Both the position numbers and the translations under genes were made by a program. This document shows, piece by piece, positions 9,020-17,077 of a stretch of DNA of 32,867 nucleotides. The DNA is taken from positions 1 through 32,867 of the forward strand of contig DAHXNO010000110.1 in assembly GCA_027365345.1 (NCBI GenBank). Reading direction: 5' to 3'. Every line of letters begins with the position of its first letter. Position 1 is the first letter of the stretch. The notes beneath the pieces are model-generated. The model ran no database searches and was not told where the DNA came from. It worked only from the letters and a program-made list of their open reading frames with translations. The stretch comes from Granulicella sp. (GTDB lineage Bacteria; Acidobacteriota; Terriglobia; Terriglobales; Acidobacteriaceae).

Positions 9020-9147
9020 AAGCGGGGCGAAGGAGTCCACGCACAATACTGTTGGCCCGCTTTACTGAGCCACAGCACGGATGCGATGAGATTTCTGGCA
9101 GTATCGTTATTCTTCCATCATCGAACTGACTGATTCCAGTATCGTGA

Positions 9148-9222
<75 letters not shown>

Positions 9223-9321
9223 TCGCGTGGAAGACGCCGGCAACCGGGCGGTTGCTCCCTTATCTTTATAACAAATGCGGTGGGATGGGTCAAAACCCGC
9301 TCTTGCCAGCAGCGGGTTCCC

Positions 9322-9355
9322 AAAACGAGCTGGCTCCGCCGCACGGAGGCCAGCT
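9322..9355 (-). terminator. Intrinsic terminator after atpE
   Basis: AGCTGGC-TCCG (9328-9338) pairs with CGGAGGCCAGCT (9344-9355) with one bulged base, 30 bases past the atpE stop on the minus strand. The stem is followed by TTTT on the minus strand and CTTTTC on the plus strand, so it could act in both directions. It separates the Fo genes from tRNA-Asn. Confidence 0.6.
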
Positions 9356-9384
9356 TTTCTACCCTCTACTCTCTTCGCTGAACC

Positions 9385-9699
9385 CTACTTCACGTACAGG
9401 AAGACGATGACGAAGGTGAACAGCGTGAGTGACTCGATAAACGCGAGTCCGAGGATCAGGAAGGTGAAGATACCAGGACGCGCTCCCGGATTGCGCGCCA
9501 GCGCCTCAGCGGCGGAGCCCGTTGCGAGTCCCTGCCCGACACCACAAAAACCAGCGGCAATTCCCATGCCAATGCCGGCGCCGATAGGAGCCCACTGGCT
9601 GATCCCATCGCCACCTGCCTGAGCAAATGCCGGCGACGCCAGCAGGATCGCCGCCATCGTCATAAAGAAGTACTTCATTACCCGCATCGTGTTGTACAT
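9385..9699 (-). CDS. atpE: F-type ATP synthase c subunit
   Basis: This is the ring-forming rotor subunit of Fo-ATP synthase. The ATG at 9699 with GGGAG just upstream gives 104 residues. Residues 8-27 form a signal-peptide-like leader (MKYFF..ILLASPAFAQA), so the mature protein may begin near residue 27-29. Helix 1 (about 38-60) is glycine-rich and ends GVGQGLATG. The polar loop contains ARNPGARPG, and helix 2 carries the ion-binding carboxylate E89 in LAFIESLTLF. Q56, E89 and S90 correspond to ligands of sodium-binding c subunits, but L91 and F94 replace the polar residues seen in the sodium-type Ilyobacter protein, so proton use is more likely. The open frame extends upstream to 9750 without family support. 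It is the last gene of the atpZ-I-B-E cluster. Confidence 0.93.
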   Translation of the reverse strand: MYNTMRVMKYFFMTMAAILLASPAFAQAGGDGISQWAPIGAGIGMGIAAGFCGVGQGLATGSAAEALARNPGARPGIFTFLILGLAFIESLTLFTFVIVFLYVK

Positions 9700-9945
9700 T
9701 GCACTCCCTGCTCCCTTTGATCTCGCCGTCAGTGGGTGGTTGAAGCTCACCGTGCTGGCCCCCTCACGCTGAATCGGCGGTAGTACGCACCACGAAGAGG
9801 GAGCGCCCCTCCGCAGGATCTTGCTTCAGCCCGAGAGCCGAATTTCATCCAACCAAACTCAAACTTCCAAACCTTCCGCAGCAGGCCCCGTGCCGCTCGC
9901 AACGGCTCACCGTCTCCGTGCCTTGGAATCTACCGTCCGTCCTTC

Positions 9946-10680
9946 TTAGTGATCGTGCGCCACAGCCATGCTCAGGTAAATTGACGCAAGGAGGAAAAAC
10001 ACATAGGCCTGAATGATATCCACACCAAAGTGCAACCCGATGAACAGCACCGGGATACCCACGGGAATCAGGGAGAAGAAGGCCAAAATCAGCAGATCGC
10101 CGGCGAAGATGTTCGCATAGAGACGGACGGTCAGACTCATGATGCGGGCCAGGTGAGAGATGATCTCAATCGGAAAGAGCAGCGGATAGAGCCACCACAC
10201 CGGTCCCAGAAACTGCTTGATGTAGCCCACGCCATTGGCCCGGATGCCGTGGTAGTGGTAGTAGACAAACGTCACCAGGGCAAAGCCCATGGGCGCAGTC
10301 ACGTTCTCGGTCGGCGACTCAAACCAGGGCATCAGCAACCCGATCAGATTGCAGGCCAGGATATAAATCAGCAGCACGGTCAGGTAGTTGGTGAACCGCT
10401 CATAGCCGTGGCCGATGATCTGTTCGCCGCTATTGGAGACAAACTCGTGCGTCATCTCCGCAATGTGCTGCACCGGCCCCGGAGTCTCCACGCTTAGCGT
10501 CAGCCGGACGGCCACAAAGTATGCCAGCAACAGCAAAAACACCAGGAACCCCATCGCCACAGTGTTGTTGATGGGCGCTGCCGGGTAGGCCGGCGGCACG
10601 TGCAACAGCTCCATCGCCCTATCAACGGGACCGGCCATCAGGTGATTCAAAAAGCTGGTAAAGAAGAGTTGCGAAGGCAT
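9946..10680 (-). CDS. atpB: F-type ATP synthase a subunit
   Basis: This is the stator half-channel subunit of Fo-ATP synthase, which works against the c ring. The essential arginine is R186 in IMSLTVRLYANIFAG (equivalent to E. coli Arg210). An amphipathic C-terminal helix contains HFGVDIIQAYVFFLLASIYL. The ATG at 10680 gives 244 residues. The frame extends eight codons to a TTG at 10704, but neither start has a strong Shine-Dalgarno sequence. The intergenic gap of about 245 bases to atpE (to 9699) is wide for an operon, but both genes lie on the same strand. The F1 genes and b/delta subunits are not in the window, so they must be encoded elsewhere. Confidence 0.95.
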   Translation of the reverse strand: MPSQLFFTSFLNHLMAGPVDRAMELLHVPPAYPAAPINNTVAMGFLVFLLLLAYFVAVRLTLSVETPGPVQHIAEMTHEFVSNSGEQIIGHGYERFTNYLTVLLIYILACNLIGLLMPWFESPTENVTAPMGFALVTFVYYHYHGIRANGVGYIKQFLGPVWWLYPLLFPIEIISHLARIMSLTVRLYANIFAGDLLILAFFSLIPVGIPVLFIGLHFGVDIIQAYVFFLLASIYLSMAVAHDH

Positions 10681-10739
10681 AAAAGGATCAGGTAGAGGCC
10701 ACAAAGCAGCGTGGCCTGAGGTTCAGATGGTACATCCTG

Positions 10740-11150
10740 CTAAACCGTCCAGGCTCTGGCCATGCGTATGGCTTCAGACGCGAGCGAAACAATGCCCAGT
10801 CCAAGCCCTACAGCCAGCGCTGCAACGGAACCATTGAGGTACTTGACACTAATATAAAGCACCGCGATCGCCGCTGCCAAGCGTAAGAAAAAACCAATAA
10901 GCACTGTTGCGATCGGTTTCGGGGTTCGTCCCGCTTCCATCCGCTCCATCACCGCACGAATCAACCGCATCCACTCCCACAGTCCCGACCCGGAGATCAA
11001 CGCGCCCAGCAGCAGTAACAGAGAGCTCTTCCAACCCAGCTTCCACCAAACCAAGAGCATCCCCAGCACCGTCAGCACGCCCAGCAGCCGCAGCGCCCGG
11101 ACCAGCATGGACTGCACATCCGCATCGGTAAAGTCTTCAAATGACTGCAT
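10740..11150 (-). CDS. ATP synthase subunit I-like membrane protein
   Basis: This 136-residue protein has about four predicted membrane segments (near residues 22-40, 46-60, 83-103 and 110-127). It sits between atpZ and atpB, the position of AtpI, the c-ring assembly factor. The sequence itself is divergent: I rely on position, size and topology rather than on a conserved motif. The ATG at 11150 follows a TTG codon and has AGGA about eight bases upstream. Its translation leads straight to atpB, 59 bases downstream. Confidence 0.75.
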   Translation of the reverse strand: MQSFEDFTDADVQSMLVRALRLLGVLTVLGMLLVWWKLGWKSSLLLLLGALISGSGLWEWMRLIRAVMERMEAGRTPKPIATVLIGFFLRLAAAIAVLYISVKYLNGSVAALAVGLGLGIVSLASEAIRMARAWTV

Positions 11151-11202
11151 CAACGCTTCCTCATTCCTTCCTCATGCCCTCGTATCTCACCCACTCCAGG
11201 CT

Positions 11203-11463
11203 CTATTTGTCCCGCCGCATAAACCGCGCCGCAGTCCGGTAGACCTGGAGAAACCCGGCGGCGGCGCCCAGCAGGATTCCCGTCACCGCCATCCATCCGG
11301 TATGGAAGTGCTTGTCCAGCGCCGAGCCCGCCAGGGCCCCGATCAAACAAGCCGCAGGGAGCACCAGAGCCAGTTGAATCATGGACTCGGCCTTGACCAG
11401 ATCGCCCAGCATGCCGCGTGGTCGGCCTGCCTGGTTCTTCCCGTCTTGTGGCTCATCGCTCAT
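11203..11463 (-). CDS. AtpZ/AtpI-family Fo accessory protein
   Basis: This small protein of 86 residues has a charged N-terminus and two transmembrane helices (LALVLPAACLIGALAGSALD and WMAVTGILLGAAAGFLQVYR). It ends in a basic tail, RTAARFMRRDK. This matches the AtpZ-type proteins found at the head of many atp operons, which are linked to assembly or magnesium handling. I chose the ATG at 11463 (MSDEPQDG). An ATG seven codons upstream (11484) is possible, and the longer open frame to 11706 is not credible. It is the first gene of the Fo cluster, 53 bases ahead of the atpI-like gene. Confidence 0.8.
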   Translation of the reverse strand: MSDEPQDGKNQAGRPRGMLGDLVKAESMIQLALVLPAACLIGALAGSALDKHFHTGWMAVTGILLGAAAGFLQVYRTAARFMRRDK

Positions 11464-11643
11464 CGACCTAAAGAACCATACCATTCTCGGCTCCGTCCAC
11501 GCATCCCTGGCCGGGATCGAACGCCCCCAACCCGGGCTGCTTCGAGCGGGAGCGCAGGCCTTCGGGGCACGCTCGCGCTTGCCTCTTGAGGAGATTCCTG
11601 GCCTGCACAGGAGCAACTGTCCTCCCGCAATCTCCCGTGCTTT

Positions 11644-11650
11644 TATACTG
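11644..11650. promoter_or_regulatory. Possible shared -10 elements, lysS / atp cluster
   Basis: The sequence TTTTATACTG gives TATACT on the plus strand (5/6 match to the sigma-70 -10 consensus) and TATAAA on the minus strand. It lies about 35 bases before lysS and 180 bases before atpZ. No good -35 hexamer is visible in either direction, so this is only a candidate for a divergent promoter. Confidence 0.25.
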
Positions 11651-11684
11651 AAACCTCTATCTCTGCAACGAAACGAGCAGCCTC

Positions 11685-13460
11685 TTGTCCCAGTACGAAA
11701 GCCCATTCGAAGAAAATCTCTATCAGCTTCGCCGCGAGAAGCTGGCCCAGATCGCCGCGATCGCCTGTTCGCTCAACCCCACGCTCAGCCTGGCGGAGGC
11801 TCGCTATCCCAACCACTTCCGCTTCACTGCCAGCATTCCGGAACTGCGCGCCCTGGGTGCTGAACTCTCCAGTGACAAGCTCCAGAGCATGCATCTTGAG
11901 GCTGCCGCCGCAGGCCGCATCGTCGCCATCCGGATTCAGGGCAAGGCCGGCTTTGCGCAACTCCAGCAGCACGGACAACGGCTCCAGATCTACGTCCGCA
12001 AAGACGACGTCGGCGAGCCGATCTTCAACCTCTACAAGCTTCTGGACCTGGGTGACCACATCGGTGTCCGCGGCTTCCTTATGCGCACCCGCACGGGTGA
12101 ACTCACGCTCCATGTGGCGCCGATCAGCCTACCCGGCCATGCGTCCCAGCCGGCCATCACCTTCCTCGCCAAGGCCATGCTCGCCCTTCCTGACAAGTTC
12201 CACGGTCTGGAAGATATCGAACTGCGCTACCGCCGACGCTACCTGGACCTTTTTACAGACAGCGGCGAGATCGCTGGCTCTTCCGCACCGGATGCAAAGT
12301 CCACCGAGACCTCAGCGCCAGGCGCCGCTCCATCCTACCTTCGTCTTCCAGCCCGCAATGTGTTCGTCAAACGCGCCCACGTTCTGCGCTCCATCCGCCA
12401 CTTCTTTGACACGCGCGGCTACCTTGAAGTGGAGACGCCCATGTTGCATACCGTGGCGGGAGGCGCGGCTGCGCGCCCCTTCACCACCCACCACAACGCT
12501 CTGGACATCCCGCTCAACCTGCGTATTGCTCCGGAACTGTATCTCAAGCGCCTGGTGGTTGGCGGCCTGGACCGGGTCTATGAGATTAACCGCAACTTCC
12601 GCAATGAGGGAGTCAGCACCCAGCACAACCCCGAGTTCACCATGCTGGAGTTCTACCAGGCCTACGCCAACTACCACGATCTGATGAGCCTGACTCCGGA
12701 GCTGGTAGCGTACGTTGCCGCTGAGGTCAATGGCTCCTCGCTTACGCATTTCAACGGTGTAGAGATCGACCTTGCCCCGGATAAGTGGCGACATCTGAGC
12801 ATGCGCCAAGCCATCATCCAGTTCTGGCCTGAGGATGGGGGAACACCTCCTACTGATGCGTCCTTTCAGGACCATGAGTCCCTGGCACCGTTCCTCCGTC
12901 GGCTGGATGACTCCGTGCTGAAAGATGGAGCGGACCAGAAGGTGGTGGCCGCCATTCAGCATGACCTGAGGAGCAGAAGCTGGCCGGTGGGCAAGAGCAT
13001 CGCCGAGCTCTTCGAACTCCTCGCCGAGCCCCATCTCATCCAGCCCACCATCATCTATGACTACCCACTGGCCGTCAGCCCGCTCTCCAAACCCAAGCCC
13101 GATGAACCAGACTGGGTTGAGCGCTTTGAGTTCTACATCGGCGGCTTCGAATTAGGCAACGGCTTCTCCGAGCTCAACGATCCCGACGACCAGCTTCGCC
13201 GCTTCGAAGCCCAGCTTGAAGACCGCAAGCGCGGCGACGTGGAGGCCATGGCAGAGGTGGACTACGACTACGTTCGCGCCCTGGGCTACGGTCTACCCCC
13301 CACCGCGGGCGAGGGCATCGGCATCGACCGCCTCACCATGATCCTCACCGGCTCGCGCAGCATCCGCGACGTAATTCTCTTCCCGCTCATGCGCCCCCCC
13401 AAACCGGTCGCGGAAGCCACACCCCCCGACGCGCACGCGCAGAGAGAACCCGCCGGGTAA
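11685..13460 (+). CDS. lysS: Class II lysyl-tRNA synthetase
   Basis: This enzyme charges tRNA-Lys with lysine. The 591 residues show an N-terminal OB-fold anticodon-binding domain (about 45-165, with GRIVAIRIQGKAGFAQLQ). The class II catalytic core follows, with motif 1 near GYLEVETPML, motif 2 at FRNEGVSTQHNPEFTMLEF and motif 3 at GEGIGIDRLTMILTGS. An extra Ala/Ser/Pro-rich stretch of about 30 residues (roughly 195-225) sits between the YLDLFTDS block and NVFVKRA, where most LysRS proteins are short. The C-terminal ~20 residues are a proline-rich tail. The start is a TTG with only a weak Shine-Dalgarno sequence. The gene is divergent from the ATP synthase Fo cluster and convergent with the protease gene. 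Confidence 0.95.
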   Translation: MSQYESPFEENLYQLRREKLAQIAAIACSLNPTLSLAEARYPNHFRFTASIPELRALGAELSSDKLQSMHLEAAAAGRIVAIRIQGKAGFAQLQQHGQRLQIYVRKDDVGEPIFNLYKLLDLGDHIGVRGFLMRTRTGELTLHVAPISLPGHASQPAITFLAKAMLALPDKFHGLEDIELRYRRRYLDLFTDSGEIAGSSAPDAKSTETSAPGAAPSYLRLPARNVFVKRAHVLRSIRHFFDTRGYLEVETPMLHTVAGGAAARPFTTHHNALDIPLNLRIAPELYLKRLVVGGLDRVYEINRNFRNEGVSTQHNPEFTMLEFYQAYANYHDLMSLTPELVAYVAAEVNGSSLTHFNGVEIDLAPDKWRHLSMRQAIIQFWPEDGGTPPTDASFQDHESLAPFLRRLDDSVLKDGADQKVVAAIQHDLRSRSWPVGKSIAELFELLAEPHLIQPTIIYDYPLAVSPLSKPKPDEPDWVERFEFYIGGFELGNGFSELNDPDDQLRRFEAQLEDRKRGDVEAMAEVDYDYVRALGYGLPPTAGEGIGIDRLTMILTGSRSIRDVILFPLMRPPKPVAEATPPDAHAQREPAG

Positions 13461-13572
13461 ACCTGCGTCACAGCCAACTCACCGGCGCCTGACCCGTCAG
13501 CCCCCCAGCGACTCTTCACCCCTCCGCCAGCCCCCGGCGAGGCAGAGCGGCCATTTCAATGCGCAGCCAGCC

Positions 13573-14622
13573 TCACTCAGGACACGTCGACGATCCGGCC
13601 GTCGCCTTTACCGACCGTCCCAGATAAAGCTTTCCCGCCGGTACGTCCAGAACGATGACCACAGTCTTGCGGTCAGGGACGCCCATGACCAGGTCATAGT
13701 AGGCACCGTCTCCCACCCCGACAGTCGAAAGAGACATGCGCACCCGTTTGATCCTGAATCTCACACCGCCGGCGGCCAGAACACCTTTCTGGCCCCGGAA
13801 CTCCTCCCCGCTGCCGGTCGCTCCCACGATCTTGGTCCGCTTCCACCCGTGCAAGGCGTCAAGATCGTGGTCTCGCGCAAATCGGCCAAGAACCTCCACT
13901 GTACCATTGTAGCCAGTGTCGAGCTTGACTCTGACCCTCCCCAGGTCCGCCCCTCCAACCGTCAATGAACCTGCAATTACCGGGCTGCGGAAGACGCCGT
14001 CCAGGCTGCGTTCGTCGTCCAGGCTGAGCGCTGCGACCCCGCCGCCGGGTGGCCTGAACTCGGATCTGCGATAGAACAGAAGCCGTCTTTGCTTATAGTC
14101 GATCACTGTCGGCACTGACTGCAAAACGTCATACCCAACCAGCCCCGTAAGATGGATGCCCAACGCCCTCGCGAAGCCGGAGAGATCAAGAGCTGCAAAG
14201 CGCAATCTTTCCCGGACCCCGTCCAAATCGATTGGAATCGGCTCGGTCTCGGACACCGGAACGCCGGTTGGGGATCCGAACCCATGCGCAACGAGACCAC
14301 GAGGAGAAGCAAGAAGGGGGATGCCAAGGTCGCCCGCCCGGACGCTATTCAGAACCGAGATCGGCGCGCCGGTATCAACCACGAATCTCTGATCTTTCCT
14401 GTGATTCACGGTCAGGTTGACGACAGGAATTCCGTGAACAAGCTTGAACGGAAGGCTCGCCGAAGGCTTTCCCAAGGTGCGCACATCGATGCCAGTACAT
14501 CCTCCGCGCACTGGAGCCGATTGGCTGTTGGCCTGGGCCCAAGCGACCGATGCCAGGCCAACCATCAAAACCGCCGCTGCTCTTTCAAACGCAGAACGTC
14601 TTCTCAATAGGGAAATATTCAT
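13573..14622 (-). CDS. Secreted retropepsin-like aspartyl protease
   Basis: This 349-residue protein has a signal peptide (RRR, a hydrophobic stretch and a likely cleavage after AWAQA) and two aspartyl protease motifs. These are FVVDTGAPISVLNS at about residue 80 and VKLDTGYNGTVEVLG at about 235. Each sits in a half resembling one retropepsin lobe, so a single chain could form the pseudo-dimeric active site. The first DTGA is canonical. The second, DTGY, is less usual. A strong AAGGAG precedes the ATG at 14622. The upstream gene on the same strand ends eight bases before this start, so the two form a unit. The substrate is unknown. Confidence 0.8.
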   Translation of the reverse strand: MNISLLRRRSAFERAAAVLMVGLASVAWAQANSQSAPVRGGCTGIDVRTLGKPSASLPFKLVHGIPVVNLTVNHRKDQRFVVDTGAPISVLNSVRAGDLGIPLLASPRGLVAHGFGSPTGVPVSETEPIPIDLDGVRERLRFAALDLSGFARALGIHLTGLVGYDVLQSVPTVIDYKQRRLLFYRRSEFRPPGGGVAALSLDDERSLDGVFRSPVIAGSLTVGGADLGRVRVKLDTGYNGTVEVLGRFARDHDLDALHGWKRTKIVGATGSGEEFRGQKGVLAAGGVRFRIKRVRMSLSTVGVGDGAYYDLVMGVPDRKTVVIVLDVPAGKLYLGRSVKATAGSSTCPE

Positions 14623-14630
14623 GCCTCTCC

Positions 14631-15271
14631 TTACGGCTGCACCGGACAGGCATGGCCGGTGCAGGGCGAAGTGGGAGGTCGCACGACCGTAATAGAGCCG
14701 ATGGTATACTCCCCGACACTGTTACTGCTAAGCACCGCGGTTTCGGTGAAGCTGCTCGGAACGGCGGTCGCACTCAGCGGAATCGGCGCGGAGCTTTGCA
14801 GGGTCATCGTCGAACTCGTATTTGCAACCACATTTTGCAGCCAGGACGAAACCTCGCTCGAAGCCGGCAGGCTGAAGCTGTAAACCGCATCGCCTGCCTG
14901 CGCCGGGCTAACGGCAGAGGCCACGGCAACGAGCGGCACGCTGATCGCAGAGGAATATCCGGTGTCAGTGGTCGCGGACAGCACCGTCGTCGCTGTCTGG
15001 CCCGCGGCTACGGAGAAGGCAGAGGCCGGGACACTCACAGAAATCACGTTCGAACCATCTCCAATGGACTGTGCATCAGCCGGGTCAAGATTCGATACCA
15101 CGACGTTGGGAGAGGTTTTACGGTAATCCATCCGCTCACGGTAATGTTTTTTGCGCCCGGCCCCGCGAAAGTCCAGGAGGCGCTCTCTTGAATTTGCAAA
15201 GCCGCATGACATCCTTCCATGAGGCACAGAAACGGCATAAGGGGTACCGCTGAAAACGTACGGATCTTCAT
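14631..15271 (-). pseudogene. Secreted protein of unknown family, frameshifted
   Basis: The ATG at 15271 has GGAGG eight bases upstream and encodes a signal peptide (MKIRTFSAVPLMPFLCLMEG, CHA) followed by SASWTFAGPGAKNITVSGWI. Near 15110-15125 the frame stops making sense. The coherent continuation (SPNVVVSNLDPADAQSIGDG through to CTGHACPVQP and a stop at 14631) lies in another frame, as if one base were missing. Joined, it would be a secreted Ser/Thr/Val/Ala-rich, probably beta-sandwich protein of about 212 residues. I do not recognise the family. It lies eight bases upstream of the aspartyl protease. The break could be a real mutation, a recoding site or a sequencing error. Confidence 0.55.
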
Positions 15272-15638
15272 CGAGGATACCTCCAGGTCAGGGTGAAAGA
15301 TTGCTAAGAAGCCTGAATTCTACCGCCCCCCCCCGGACGTGGCGTCAAGTTACGGAGGATCTAATCCTGTAACGGTGGCGGGATACTCCGGCACCGGACA
15401 CCTCGCAGGCGAGGGCGAGGCCAACCCCTGCTTCGCTCCGCAGCCCTCGTCCTACGTCAGCGCATCGAGGAGACGCCGCGCGAAGTCAAGGCCCGGTTGC
15501 GCGAGATGGCCGCATGCGCAGGCGCGCTGACTGAACCCCGCAAGCCTCCGAAGCGACCTCGCCACGAGACGGCACCGCCTGGCCAGCGCCTCAACGTCGG
15601 GAACTGTCCTTGCGCGGGAACTGATCTAAAATCCAAAG
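15272..15638. other. Intergenic region upstream of the ymdB-like gene
   Basis: Apart from the possible arfB-like fragment, I see no gene in this 367-base stretch between two divergent genes. It contains a run of C (CCCCCCCCCC, about 15326-15335) and must hold the promoter region of the phosphodiesterase gene. No clear -35/-10 pair stands out. Confidence 0.4.
15413..15560 (+). pseudogene. Possible remnant of ArfB-type ribosome rescue hydrolase
   Basis: In one frame this stretch reads GRGQPLLRSAALVLRQ, then RIEETPREVKARLREMAA. This loosely follows the 'GGQ..N..S.A..LRFD......LP..VKERL..LA' order of the GGQ domain in ArfB, and third codon positions are GC-biased as in coding DNA. A basic proline-rich stretch follows (EPRKPPKRPRH), reminiscent of the ArfB tail. 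There is no start codon and the critical GGQ reads GRGQ. The match is weak, so this could be chance. Confidence 0.25.
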
Positions 15639-16448
15639 GTGAATATTCTTTTTGTGGGCGATGTCTTTGGCTCGCCCGGCCGCCATATCGTACGGGAGCA
15701 CCTTCCTCATCTTCTTGAGACCCATGAGGTCGGTCTGCTTGTCATCAACGGTGAAAACGCGGCTGGCGGCTTCGGCATCACGCCCGCCATCGCCGAAGAG
15801 CTCTTTGATCTGGGCGCCCACGTCATCACCACCGGCAACCATATCTGGGACAAGAAAGAGATCATCGAGTATATGAGCGTCCCGGAAGACGCACACGTGC
15901 GGGGGCGCCGCATCCTTCGACCGGCCAACTATGCTCACGGCGCTCCCGGCTACGGATACTATGAAGGCCAATTAGGCAACGGCCTTGCCTATGCTGTCAT
16001 CAACCTCCAGGGCCGCGTCTTCATGTCCGCCTCTTCGGATGACCCCTTCCGTAAATCCGACGAGATCCTTGGCTACATTGAGCGCAACTCCAACGCCAAA
16101 GTCATCCTGTTGGACATGCACGCCGAAGCCACCAGCGAAAAGGCCGCTCTCGCCTGGTATCTCGATGGCCGTGTCACCGCGGTTCTGGGCACCCATACCC
16201 ACGTTCCCACCGCAGATGAGCGCATCCTGCGCCAAGGCACTGCCTACCAGACCGACGTGGGCATGTCTGGGCCCTTCGACTCCATCATCGGCGTGGAGTC
16301 CGAACTGGTGCTCAAACGCTTCCTTACCGGAATGCCGGGGAAGTTCGAGGCTGCCAAAGGCGATCCCAGAATCTGCGCCACACTGATCACCTGCAACGGC
16401 GAGAGCGGTCGAGCCACCCATATCCAGCGCATCATGCTGGGCGAATAG
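15639..16448 (+). CDS. YmdB-family metallophosphoesterase (cyclic nucleotide phosphodiesterase type)
   Basis: This 269-residue protein has the N-terminal MNILFVGDVFGSPGR block of the YmdB/TIGR00282 family. Metal ligands are seen in GDVFG, NGENAAGG, TTGNHIWD, LLDMHAEATSEK and GTHTHVPTAD. YmdB of Bacillus subtilis is a phosphodiesterase acting on 2',3'- and 3',5'-cyclic nucleotides. Members form dinuclear metal centres. The length is standard. The start is a GTG at 15639 that fits the family N-terminus exactly, although only AAAG precedes it and no proper Shine-Dalgarno sequence is visible. The gene stands alone on the plus strand. In many bacteria it follows rny or xseA, which are not visible here. 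Confidence 0.9.
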   Translation: MNILFVGDVFGSPGRHIVREHLPHLLETHEVGLLVINGENAAGGFGITPAIAEELFDLGAHVITTGNHIWDKKEIIEYMSVPEDAHVRGRRILRPANYAHGAPGYGYYEGQLGNGLAYAVINLQGRVFMSASSDDPFRKSDEILGYIERNSNAKVILLDMHAEATSEKAALAWYLDGRVTAVLGTHTHVPTADERILRQGTAYQTDVGMSGPFDSIIGVESELVLKRFLTGMPGKFEAAKGDPRICATLITCNGESGRATHIQRIMLGE

Positions 16449-17077
16449 AGGCTGAATCCCCGGCGACATGCTTAATCCATTCAGAGCGAGTTCGGTATGC
16501 CGCAGCAAGACGTCCCGGAAGTTGCACGCGGCAGCCTCGTTCCCTGTGCCGACCAACCTTCGATCCGGAGCCTCAGCCCTCCGTCTGTGAAAACACGGCT
16601 CTCAGCCCAGTGGGACAAGCCCCAAAATCTGGCTACCCGGCTCTGAACGGGCCGTCCAGCCGAGTGAAGGATGGATGGATGGATGTCTCCACGTCCGCGC
16701 GTCTCCTGTCCAGTCAGTCTGCGGGCCAGTCCCTCTCCGGGGCCCGCCGCTCTGCGAGCATCTCCATCCTAGCCCCGCCATCCGCCGTTGAACCATGTTG
16801 TGCGCCGATGCTTCTGCCCTCATCTCTTGTGGCGTATCCTGACCGTGAGGTATTGCGATAACATATCCCCTCTGGCGCGGCATTCTGCGGACATCCCTTG
16901 TCACCTTCGGCCTCGAGTTCCAGGCCGCCGCGATACAGCCAGCCCCAAGGTTCCCTTCGTGCAACGATTCCCGGCGTCTCAAACCCGTACCTGATTCACC
17001 GCATTGCCGGCATGCTTTCCCATCGCTGCCTGCACCCTCAGGCATCTCCCAGGCGAAAGACCGCGTAGGAGTCGATC
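16449..17077. other. Intergenic region between the ymdB-like and ligD-like genes
   Basis: These 629 bases hold no recognisable gene. A minus-strand open frame of 147 codons (16602-17045) is unlike any family and lacks a ribosome binding site. There is a tetranucleotide repeat of four GGAT units at 16669-16684. AGGAG at 17067-17071 is the ribosome binding site of the next gene. Confidence 0.5.

Noticed and set aside
16669-16684. Four GGAT units, possible phase-variable tract
   Set aside because: There are only four copies, outside any reading frame, and no promoter spacing is evident.
16602-17045. 147-codon minus-strand open frame in the gap upstream of the ligD-like gene
   Set aside because: It has no recognisable motif and no ribosome binding site, and its Arg/Gly/Trp-rich composition is like that of random high-GC sequence.
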